Shown here: positions 8,031 through 16,984 of the stretch, one piece after another | Numbering within the stretch: position 1 is the first letter of the stretch | Layout: every line of letters starts with the position of its first letter | Assembly: GCF_016458235.1 (NCBI RefSeq) | Contig: NZ_JAEMHK010000001.1 | Location: forward strand, 496,001 to 560,000 | Direction of reading: 5' to 3' | DNA: 64,000 nucleotides | Source of the DNA: Geomonas propionica | GTDB lineage: Bacteria > Desulfobacterota > Desulfuromonadia > Geobacterales > Geobacteraceae | Notes under the pieces: model-generated | The model's input: only the letters and a program-made list of their open reading frames with translations | Databases searched by the model: none | Told to the model about the DNA's origin: nothing | Made by a program: the position numbers and the translations under genes

Positions 8031-9389
8031 ATGATCCCTGCCAACAAGGCGACACTGCTCCTGGCGCTCCTGTTGATCCCTGCCCGGCTCCTCGCTGCTC
8101 CACCGGAGTTCCAGATCGACATCAAGGAGCTGGACCGGCAAAAGCCGGCGGCGCCCAAATCCGTCCAGAAGCCTGCTCCCAAGCAGCATAAACAGGCCCC
8201 CAAGAAGAAAGAGCCGGAGGCGAAGGCTCCGCAGGAGACCAAGAAGGAACATGCGGCCCCCGCTGGCGAGCACGTCCGTTACACAATCAAGCCGGGGGAC
8301 CACATCTTCAAGATCCTGGTAGGGCACTTCGGCATGTCGAACGAGGCGGCCGAACGCCTGGTGCCGCAGATCATCGAGCTGAACGGCATCAAGAACATCA
8401 AGTCCCTGGAGGTGGGGCGCACCCTGCTGATACCGGCCGCGGCCCTGCATGGGGGCGAAGCGAAGACGGCCAAGAAGGAAAAGGGGCGGACCCATCCGGA
8501 AGGACCGGCCGCGAAGGCGAAAGGGGGAGAGGCGCCCAGGGAGGGCCGGGAGGCCAAATCGGCACCGCTCCAAGCCCCCAAGGCACCGGAGCCCACCGCC
8601 GAGGCTCCCCGGGCACCCGAACCCGCCCCCGAGGCACCGAGGGCACCGGAGCCCGCTGCACCCGTTCTGGCGCCGGCCCCTGCGCCTAAAACTGTCCCGG
8701 TCCCGGTACCCATCCAGAAGGAACCGGTCCCGGCAGTGCCGCAACCTGCTCCGGTGCCGAAACCCGCGCCAGCCCCGGCTCCGCAACCCGCTCCTGCCAC
8801 CAAGGCCGAACCGGCACCGGCGACGGCGCCTGCTCCGGTCCCCAAACCGGTGTCGCCGCCTGCTACACCGTCCAAGGCTGCGACTCCGGCGGCCGCGCCT
8901 GCCACCCCGCAAGCCCCTACCTGGGTCTGCTCGGTCAGCCGCCATGACGCCGGCAGCGTGGTGGACTCGGTGCTCAACGCCATCTCGGCGACCTGGAGTC
9001 GCAACAAGATCATCCAGTCGGCCGCAGGCGCCGCCACTCCGTTCAGTATCAGGGTGGACCGCTACTTCGAGTACAAGGGGAAGCGCTACATCGTAAGCAT
9101 CGGCGAGAACGACCCGTACAACTACACCCTGATCAGGATCCTGGAGACGGCGGGTTATCGGGTGCTGATGCTGACCGGGAAGGAAGACTTCAAGGCGGTA
9201 ACGGAGAAGTTGTTCGCGTTGGTAGGGATCGCGCCGGCGTTCGGGCCGCATGCCTTGCCGGAGGGGACGCACGCGACCGGGTTCCTGGTCCAGCAGGACG
9301 ACGCAGCGGGGAAACGGGTCCTGATCACGGACACGGCGCCTCCCCTGGGGCACAAGTGGCTGATGCCTGCGGGGTGTGGCGCCAAGTAG
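8031..9389 (+). CDS. LysM domain exported protein
   Basis: 452 residues. Residues 1-23 are a signal peptide (LALLLIPARLLAA). A LysM peptidoglycan-binding domain lies at about 83-137 (YTIKPGDHIFKILVGHFG... IIELNGI... LEVGRTLLIP). A low-complexity Pro/Ala/Glu/Lys region at about 150-300 would span the wall or periplasm. The C-terminal about 150 residues are a folded domain of unknown family with DRYFEYKGKRYIVSIGENDPYN. It follows the previous gene by 13 nt and is probably co-transcribed with it. Both share the Pro/Ala linker composition, so they may act together at the cell wall. Confidence 0.7.
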   Translation: MIPANKATLLLALLLIPARLLAAPPEFQIDIKELDRQKPAAPKSVQKPAPKQHKQAPKKKEPEAKAPQETKKEHAAPAGEHVRYTIKPGDHIFKILVGHFGMSNEAAERLVPQIIELNGIKNIKSLEVGRTLLIPAAALHGGEAKTAKKEKGRTHPEGPAAKAKGGEAPREGREAKSAPLQAPKAPEPTAEAPRAPEPAPEAPRAPEPAAPVLAPAPAPKTVPVPVPIQKEPVPAVPQPAPVPKPAPAPAPQPAPATKAEPAPATAPAPVPKPVSPPATPSKAATPAAAPATPQAPTWVCSVSRHDAGSVVDSVLNAISATWSRNKIIQSAAGAATPFSIRVDRYFEYKGKRYIVSIGENDPYNYTLIRILETAGYRVLMLTGKEDFKAVTEKLFALVGIAPAFGPHALPEGTHATGFLVQQDDAAGKRVLITDTAPPLGHKWLMPAGCGAK

Positions 9390-9394
9390 AACCT

Positions 9395-10114
9395 CTAGGG
9401 GATGGGGATAGCCGAGTGCTCCCCATCCTCGGTGTAGTAACCGATATTATCCTGGGATAGGGCGTTGCTCTGCGGGGAAGCAGCCGGTGGGAGTGCGGTC
9501 TTGGCGGTGGTTTCGGCAGGGGCGGCTTTTTGCTGCAGCACTTCCTTGGGCGTGGGCACGGTTCCCTTCACCTTCGCCTTGAACTCGTCCGCCTTGCCTT
9601 TCTCCGCCTCGTCCACCCAGCCCTCGACCTTCTGACGCACCAAAGCCTCAAGGTTGTCGTTGAACGGCCTGTACGCCGCTTCCTGCCGCAGCGGTTTCAC
9701 CCGCTGCAACTGATCGAAGACCTTTTTCGAATAACGGTCGCGCTTGTCCGGGGTCTGGCTGTTGTAGCAGCCGATTGCCTTCCAGGTGTAGCCGTACTTT
9801 TCCATGCACATGGAAAGGATCCAGGCGCCGGTCTTCACGCTGTTGCAGGCGTCGCCCAGGGAACTCCAGCGCTGCTTGCCGATGGTGGGAGCCCAGCTCG
9901 AGTTGATCTGCATCAGCCCGTAATCATAGGTGCCGTTGCTGTTGTAGTTGATTGCGGAGGGATTGAAGTTGGATTCAACCTTGGCGATGGCCCGCAGGAT
10001 CTGCGGGTTGATGCCGTATTCCATCCCGGCTTCTTCAAAGCAGAACGCGGAAGCATCGGTTGCCGCCAGGAGCATCAGGGCGGCGGCCGCGTAAAGCAGT
10101 CTGATTTTACCCAT
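9395..10114 (-). CDS. Lytic transglycosylase (SLT/GEWL fold), exported
   Basis: 239 residues from ATG 10114, preceded by GAGGAA. A longer frame runs upstream antisense to yceH and was not used. Residues 1-23 are a signal peptide. The catalytic domain (about 25-150) has AKVESNFNPSAIN with the family catalytic Glu at position 47, YDYGLMQIN and CYNS motifs, as in type IV secretion/pilus-associated transglycosylases (VirB1/IagB-like). The C-terminal 80 residues are Ala/Lys/Pro-rich. It cleaves the MurNAc-GlcNAc bond in peptidoglycan. Its gene is convergent with the LysM gene, 5 nt apart. Confidence 0.8.
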   Translation of the reverse strand: MGKIRLLYAAAALMLLAATDASAFCFEEAGMEYGINPQILRAIAKVESNFNPSAINYNSNGTYDYGLMQINSSWAPTIGKQRWSSLGDACNSVKTGAWILSMCMEKYGYTWKAIGCYNSQTPDKRDRYSKKVFDQLQRVKPLRQEAAYRPFNDNLEALVRQKVEGWVDEAEKGKADEFKAKVKGTVPTPKEVLQQKAAPAETTAKTALPPAASPQSNALSQDNIGYYTEDGEHSAIPIP

Positions 10115-10330
10115 CACGGGTTCCTCATCAGGGGGTGTGGGGTCATCCGCCGCCGAGGTGAGGTTGGCGCGGGCGGATGCCGGCGGGCTGATAGGCTGCC
10201 GGCCGGAGTGCAATTCCGGTACATAATACATTTTCCGAATCGGCATGTCATCTGCTAAAGTACCGCTGTCGTTCGGAGCGCCTGCGACTGCGGTCGCGCT
10301 GGCCGCCATTTTGACGCAAAGGAGCAGCCG

Positions 10331-10990
10331 ATGAGAATGAATCTGACCGAGCTGGAGATCAGGGTCCTGGGGTGCCTGATGGAGAAGGAACTGACCACTC
10401 CGGAGTATTATCCGCTCACCCTGAACGCGCTCGCTGCCGCCTGTAACCAAAAGTCGAACCGGGATCCGGTACTGAGTCTTTCCGAATTGGACCTCCAGCG
10501 CGGGCTCGAGGCACTGGGCGCGCGCGGGCTGGCGCGGCTCACGACGACTGGGGGGCGCGTGAACAAGTACGTGCACTCCATGGGGGACAAACTGGGGTTG
10601 GCCGCCCCGGTCCGGGCGGTTCTGGCCGAGTTGATGTTGCGGGGCCCGCAGACGGCGGCGGAGCTGCGCGGCCGCAGCGAGCGTATGGCGGAGGTGGGCG
10701 ACCTGGCGGCGGTGGAGGAGATTCTGCTCGAGCTGCAGCAGCACGGTCCTCCCCTGGTGGTGCGGCTGCCGCGGCAGCCGGGGCGCAAGGAGTCGCGCTA
10801 CGCCCAGGTTTTCGCGGGGATGCCGGAGTTTCCCGAGGAGGAGCCGGAGCAACCGGGCGCCGCCCCGGTGGCGAGGCCCCGTGTGGGAAATCAGAGGCTG
10901 GAGCAGCTGGAACAGGAGGTCGGCGCCTTGCGCGACGAGATCGGCGAGCTGCGCCGGGAAGTGGAGGAGATGCTGGCGGCATTCTCGTAA
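10331..10990 (+). CDS. yceH: YceH family protein (DUF480/UPF0502)
   Basis: 219 residues, start behind AAAGGAGC. The N-terminus LTELEIRVLGCLMEKELTTPEYYPLTLNAL... is the hallmark of the UPF0502/DUF480 family, which folds as two winged-helix domains (about 5-85 and 95-165). A C-terminal coiled coil (residues 185-217: LEQLEQEVGALRDEIGELRREV) is visible. The biochemical function is unknown; the fold suggests nucleic acid binding. It is divergent from the lytic transglycosylase gene, with 216 nt between the starts. Confidence 0.85.
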   Translation: MRMNLTELEIRVLGCLMEKELTTPEYYPLTLNALAAACNQKSNRDPVLSLSELDLQRGLEALGARGLARLTTTGGRVNKYVHSMGDKLGLAAPVRAVLAELMLRGPQTAAELRGRSERMAEVGDLAAVEEILLELQQHGPPLVVRLPRQPGRKESRYAQVFAGMPEFPEEEPEQPGAAPVARPRVGNQRLEQLEQEVGALRDEIGELRREVEEMLAAFS

Positions 10991-11047
10991 GTAAGCTTGG
11001 AAACAGGGCAAATCCCCCCTGTCCTCCCTCCACACACACAAATAAAA

Positions 11048-11079
11048 AAGAAGGCTCGACCATGCGGTCGAGCCTTCTT
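11048..11079. terminator. Bidirectional rho-independent terminator (yceH / gdhA)
   Basis: Perfect 13-bp stem (11048-11060 with 11067-11079) and a 6-nt loop, with A-rich sequence on the left and CCTTTTT on the right. It serves yceH on the plus strand and gdhA on the minus strand. Confidence 0.9.
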
Positions 11080-11108
11080 CCTTTTTGCAGCTTCTGCGGC
11101 GAGTTGGT

Positions 11109-12752
<1,644 letters not shown>

Positions 12753-12786
12753 AAAAAAGGGACCACGGGGGCCGTGATCCCTTTCC
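12753..12786 (-). terminator. Rho-independent terminator of the pilT-like gene
   Basis: On the minus strand an AAAGGG-type stem of 13 bp with one G-U pair is followed by a run of six T (read as A on the plus strand at 12753-12758), 20 nt past the stop of the pilT-like gene. Confidence 0.8.
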
Positions 12787-12806
12787 GGTTCGGGGTGCGG
12801 GGCGGA

Positions 12807-13877
12807 CTAGTTGGTGAACATGAGCTTGCGCTCCAGGTCCATCGAGTGGGACAGGCGCTTGGCCTCCTCCATGGTGATCTGCTCCTGCTCGTGCAACTGG
12901 ATCAGGTGCTGGTCGAGGGTCTGCATCTGGTATTGGCTGCGGCCGTTCTCCATGTGTGCCTCGATCTCGTCCAGGCGCCCCTCGCGGATGCAACTCTGGA
13001 TGGTCGTGGTGGCGCGCATGATCTCCAGCACCGGGATGATGTTTTCGCCCGTCTTGTTCATCACCAGGCGGATGGAGACGGTGGCCACCAGGATGTCGGC
13101 CAGCCTCTGCCTGACGATCTCCTGCGCATCGGGAGGGAAGTGGCCGAGGATCCTGTTGATGGTTGATACCGCGCCCTGGGTGTGCAGGGTCGACATGACC
13201 AGGTGCCCGGTCTCGGCGGCCATCAGGCAGGACTCGATGGTGTCGGTGTCGCGCATCTCGCCCACCATGATCAGGTCCGGGTCCATGCGCAGCGCCGCCT
13301 TCAGCGCCGAACTGAAGCTGTCGGTGTCGATGCCGACCTCGCGCTGGATGATGCAGCTCTTCTCCGAATGGAACAGGAACTCGATGGGGTCCTCGATGGT
13401 GATGCAGTTGTAGCTGAAAGTCTCGTTGATGTGGCGCAGCATCGAGGCGAGCGTGGTCGACTTGCCGTTGCCGGTCGGGCCGGTGACCAGGATCAACCCG
13501 TTGGGAGCCTTCACGATCTCGCCCAGGACCGGCGGCAGGCGCAGTTCGTCAAAGGTGCCGATGTGGGCCGGGATCACCCTCATGATGATGCCGAAATGGC
13601 CGCGCTGGCGGAAGATGCTGACGCGGAAGCGGGCGCCGCTGGGGAGGGAGAAGGAGGTGTCGTACTCCTTCTGGTCCGGTTCCCAGCGCCGGCCGTGGTG
13701 GGTCATGATCTGGGCGGCGATGAACTCGGTGTCCTCGGCGGTGAGGCTGGGAAGCTTGGAGCGGATGATCTGCCCTTTGCCGCGGAAGAAGGGAGGATTG
13801 TCCACCTCGAAATGCACGTCGGAAACCTTCTTGCTGAAGGCGATTTCCAGAATCTGGACGAATATCTTGGCATCCAT
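12807..13877 (-). CDS. PilT/PilU-like type IV pilus retraction ATPase paralog
   Basis: 356 residues, the usual PilT length. It has an N-terminal PAS-like PilT domain (KVSDVHFEVDNPP), Walker A GPTGNGKSTT near 135, an Asp-box/Walker B DPDLIMVGEMRD and the His-box STLHT. The C-terminal motif is TIQSCIREG where canonical PilT has AIRNLIRE, so this is a PilT paralog (PilT2/PilU-like), not the main PilT, which is probably the gene at 59854. Family function: ATP-driven pilus depolymerisation or modulation of it. The upstream gene on the same strand encodes a PATAN/GAF protein, so the pair may be co-regulated in motility. Confidence 0.85.
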   Translation of the reverse strand: MDAKIFVQILEIAFSKKVSDVHFEVDNPPFFRGKGQIIRSKLPSLTAEDTEFIAAQIMTHHGRRWEPDQKEYDTSFSLPSGARFRVSIFRQRGHFGIIMRVIPAHIGTFDELRLPPVLGEIVKAPNGLILVTGPTGNGKSTTLASMLRHINETFSYNCITIEDPIEFLFHSEKSCIIQREVGIDTDSFSSALKAALRMDPDLIMVGEMRDTDTIESCLMAAETGHLVMSTLHTQGAVSTINRILGHFPPDAQEIVRQRLADILVATVSIRLVMNKTGENIIPVLEIMRATTTIQSCIREGRLDEIEAHMENGRSQYQMQTLDQHLIQLHEQEQITMEEAKRLSHSMDLERKLMFTN

Positions 13878-13924
13878 GGCGTCCCTCTCTTGCTAAGGCA
13901 AATTGAAATGAATGGCAGGTGGGG

Positions 13925-15643
13925 CTACTTTTGGGCGCAGCGCTTGCGGTACAGGATGTTGTCGATCACGAGGCCGGCGTGCTGGGACAGGATCTCCAAT
14001 AGCGGCAGTTGAGGATCGGTCCCGCTGCCCGGCCCGAAGTCGGCATAGATGATGGCGATGACACGCCCGAAACTCTTGATGGGGAGGAGCAGCGCCTTGC
14101 CGGTCAAGGGAGCCCCGATGGCGGCGTACATGGTGTCGCGCAGCGTCTGGTCCGCCTCGGTGTAGCAGATCTCGCCGTTGAGGGCGCGCTGGTACAGCGA
14201 GTCGGCCGGCGCGCTCAGGCGCAGCTTGACCGAGGTGACCGCGCCGGCTGCATCCACGCCGATGGCCCGCTCGGCGATCAATTCCGAACGTACTACGACC
14301 AGGGTCACGCCTCGGCGGAAGACGGCGCAGGCCGCCTGCAGGAGCGCGAAAGTCACCTCGGGGGGGTCGCGCTGTTCGGAGAGGGCGAGAAGCTGGTTGC
14401 GGACCTTTGCGGACTGGTCCTGTGCGGGCTTGCCGTGGTCATGGTCCAGGTAGGCGGCCAACGTCCGGCAACTGTCGATGGTGTCGGAGATGAAGGTGCC
14501 CGGGCGTTGTTCGCGGCTGGGGCGCGGCAGCAATGCAGAGACGCCGCTTTCCTGGGCAGCGGCGCAGAGCGGATAGTCTACCGGGGTGGCGAGGAGCGCG
14601 ATGGTGAGCTCCGGGAAGCGTTCCCGCTTTTGCTTGACCAAAGCGGCCAGGTCGCGCCCGTTCCTGGCGGAGGGTTCTCCCGCGTCCAGAAGCAGCAGCG
14701 GGGACTTCTCCCGGGAAAGGGCCTGGTCGATGATGGGGTCGAGCTGGTCCGGGTCGTCGGTGGCGCAGATGAAGCGCGGGCCGCAGACCGTGGCGCAGCA
14801 CTCGCGCATGAGTCTTTCGGTGGTCAAAAGGACTACGCCGAGGTCGCTCCCCGATGCCGCGGCGCGGCTCGGCAACTGCTCCAGGTAGTGGAACAGCTCC
14901 TGCTGCTCGCGGGCGGGGATGCCGGCCAGTTCGCCCTGCAGCCGGCTCGCGGGGGTGTCGGGCACCTCCTCCTGGAGCGCTGCAAAAAAGGTCGGGATGT
15001 GCCGCTCCAGCCCCTCCAGCTCCTCGAGTCCCAGGTCGGCAGCGGAGAGCTCGGCTGCGGAGAGCTCCGCTGAGCTGCTGCGCTGCGCCTCCGGTGCGGC
15101 GATGTTGCCGAAGATCGACTCCGGCGTCAGGGTGCCGTCGCGCTTGCGCTCGTCGTAGATACGCAGGGCGTCCATGAGGATGCTCTGCGTGTTCATGTTG
15201 ATCTGCTCGGGAAAATAGCGGTACTCGTCGGAAACGACGACCTTGTCCACCTCGAGGCAGAAGGTCCCCCGGGACCAGGTGAGCACCTCGACGATGGTCA
15301 TCTCGATGAGCGCTTCCAGCCCCTGGTAGGCCGACTGGGTGGGGACGGTGCCGTCCTCGATCAGCATCTGGATGATCGGCTTGCGGTCGTCGCCGGCGTC
15401 GCGCTGTTGGATCAGGGCCTTTTCCAGGGCCTCGCGGCTTAGAAGACCCATGTCCAGCATGACCTGGCCGATGCGGATCGAGTTGTTGACGTGATTGGCG
15501 CTGACGATGAAACCGTCACGGAAGACGAGCTGGCTCTCCCCTTTGGCGCCTCTCAGCGTAAGGGTGCCGGTCTTGCCGGTCTGGTGCAGCAACTGGATGA
15601 CATCCACTAAGGGAAGGTGGTCTAAATCGCCTTCAAAGGACAT
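13925..15643 (-). CDS. PATAN (DUF4388) and GAF domain protein
   Basis: 572 residues. Residues 1-100 match DUF4388/PATAN: SFEGDLDHLPLVDVIQLLHQTGKTGTL, then LVFRDGFIVSA. A helical region runs to about 170 (LTWSRGTFCLEVDK). The centre (about 250-400) has alternating strands and helices resembling a degenerate receiver-like domain. The C-terminus (about 415-565) looks like a GAF domain (LQAACAVFRRGVTLVVVR... GKALLLPIKSFGRVIAIIYADF). PATAN proteins are linked to motility and two-component output in Deltaproteobacteria and cyanobacteria. The gene lies 47 nt upstream of the pilT-like gene on the same strand. Ligand unknown. Confidence 0.7.
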   Translation of the reverse strand: MSFEGDLDHLPLVDVIQLLHQTGKTGTLTLRGAKGESQLVFRDGFIVSANHVNNSIRIGQVMLDMGLLSREALEKALIQQRDAGDDRKPIIQMLIEDGTVPTQSAYQGLEALIEMTIVEVLTWSRGTFCLEVDKVVVSDEYRYFPEQINMNTQSILMDALRIYDERKRDGTLTPESIFGNIAAPEAQRSSSAELSAAELSAADLGLEELEGLERHIPTFFAALQEEVPDTPASRLQGELAGIPAREQQELFHYLEQLPSRAAASGSDLGVVLLTTERLMRECCATVCGPRFICATDDPDQLDPIIDQALSREKSPLLLLDAGEPSARNGRDLAALVKQKRERFPELTIALLATPVDYPLCAAAQESGVSALLPRPSREQRPGTFISDTIDSCRTLAAYLDHDHGKPAQDQSAKVRNQLLALSEQRDPPEVTFALLQAACAVFRRGVTLVVVRSELIAERAIGVDAAGAVTSVKLRLSAPADSLYQRALNGEICYTEADQTLRDTMYAAIGAPLTGKALLLPIKSFGRVIAIIYADFGPGSGTDPQLPLLEILSQHAGLVIDNILYRKRCAQK

Positions 15644-15765
15644 GCCGGTACCCTTGTCTGCCTGTGGTGGGTGAGGTGGAGCGGGTCAAGCGGGAGGATT
15701 CTAACATGGGGCTGGGGCTAAGTAAACCGGTATTGCTGAGGAAATGGCAAAAAGGATGACGGGGG

Positions 15766-16572
15766 CTAGGCCGCCTCGAGTTCGCCGGTGTGGCTGAGCC
15801 AGGCGAGGGCGAGTGCGAGCAGGCCGGCGACGCCGCCCATGGTGAGGCTGCGGCTAACGTAATGCGCGTTGCGCTGGGACAGAAAGGCAATGAAATCGTC
15901 GCGTTGCGCCACCATCCGTTCCAGGAGCCGTCCATCCTCGCGTACCGTTTTGAGGCCGCTGCGGCCGCCGCTGCGCAAGGTGGTGCTGTCCTCCACCGTC
16001 TGCATGAGTCTTCCCATCATAGCGAATACGGCGCTGCCGCGGTTGCCGCCGTCGGCGAGTTCACGCCGGTAGACGGGAAGGGCCTCGTCGAAAAGGCTGG
16101 GCAGTCCCGCCAGGGCCTCCTCGCGGATTCCACCTCCCTGGAAGCGGTTGCGCACCCGCTGCGAGGACCCGGGGTCGCCGTGCTCGAAGAAGAGCTCGGC
16201 TAAGGCGACGATCGAGGCGCGCAGGCTGGCTTCGTCCCGGCCGGGAGCGCAGGCGCTGGCGCAAAGGACCAGTCCCCCCAGGAAGATGTACCCCTTGTGG
16301 CAGCTGCTCCCCACCGCCCGCTGCACCGCGCGTTCCGCCGCGACCCCCAGGCGCACCCGTGCTGCCAGGTCCTCGCCGGAGAGGACCGCGTCGCACAGGT
16401 CCATGAGGTACAGGGAGACGATCTTCAGCGACTCCTCCATGCGGGGCACCGAGAGTTCGGGATGGGCGCCGCAGTCGCACAGATCCACGAGCCCCGGTTT
16501 CGGGGTCAGGTAGAGCTCCATGAAGGCTCCGCGCGCGAGATTCTTGGCGAGTTTGGGGAGGTAGCTGGTCAT
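15766..16572 (-). CDS. Triphosphoribosyl-dephospho-CoA synthase family protein (CitG/MdcB-like)
   Basis: 268 residues. The N-terminal GAFMELYLTPKPGLVDLCDCGAH motif region is characteristic of the CitG/MdcB family, as are SSCHKGYIFLGG near 95 and a late EDSTTL segment. CitG makes the prosthetic group precursor of citrate lyase (MdcB that of malonate decarboxylase) from dephospho-CoA and ATP. No citrate lyase or malonate decarboxylase genes are in this window, so the substrate is uncertain; related proteins also occur with methanopterin and formaldehyde genes. An atypical hydrophobic C-terminal segment (residues 245-262) could be a membrane anchor. Confidence 0.65.
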   Translation of the reverse strand: MTSYLPKLAKNLARGAFMELYLTPKPGLVDLCDCGAHPELSVPRMEESLKIVSLYLMDLCDAVLSGEDLAARVRLGVAAERAVQRAVGSSCHKGYIFLGGLVLCASACAPGRDEASLRASIVALAELFFEHGDPGSSQRVRNRFQGGGIREEALAGLPSLFDEALPVYRRELADGGNRGSAVFAMMGRLMQTVEDSTTLRSGGRSGLKTVREDGRLLERMVAQRDDFIAFLSQRNAHYVSRSLTMGGVAGLLALALAWLSHTGELEAA

Positions 16573-16984
16573 GTCCTGGATCGTGCTCCGGGGTCCGGGT
16601 CTGGGTACTGCGACAGCATCATAGCATTTTTTGGCTCAGGAGGAGAATGTGTATACATTATAAAGGGATAAAGAGCGCGAGCGGCCAGTGGCACCGGGCG
16701 CTCGAGCCGCGCCGAGGGGGACGCTCGGCGTCCCCGTGGCGAGCGCGCGCCGGGGGAGGAGGAGCACAATAACCTTGAATTACAGGTGCAATCTGGGATA
16801 CCCTGCAGTCTTGGCGCCCGCCTCCCGGGCGCGGCAAAACCACGATGCACCCGCAGGTTCCCGACCAGCTCTGCCCTTGCCGCAGGGGGCCCAAGGAGCT
16901 TCCCGCCTCCCAGACCATCGGCCTACCGGGTACGCCAGGCCATGATCCCGCGCACGCATCAACCCGATTGGAGACCCTCTCGAC
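16573..16984. other. 412-nt spacer between divergent citG-like and PBP1a genes
   Basis: No credible gene. It holds an AT-rich patch (TGTATACATTATAAAG near 16648) that could carry a promoter, followed by very GC-rich sequence with several self-complementary stretches (16676-16760), then a leader to the PBP gene. No clear terminator. Confidence 0.4.

Noticed and set aside
10115-11041. N-terminal extension of the lytic transglycosylase frame
   Set aside because: The extra 309 codons run antisense through yceH; the signal peptide and ribosome site place the start at 10114.
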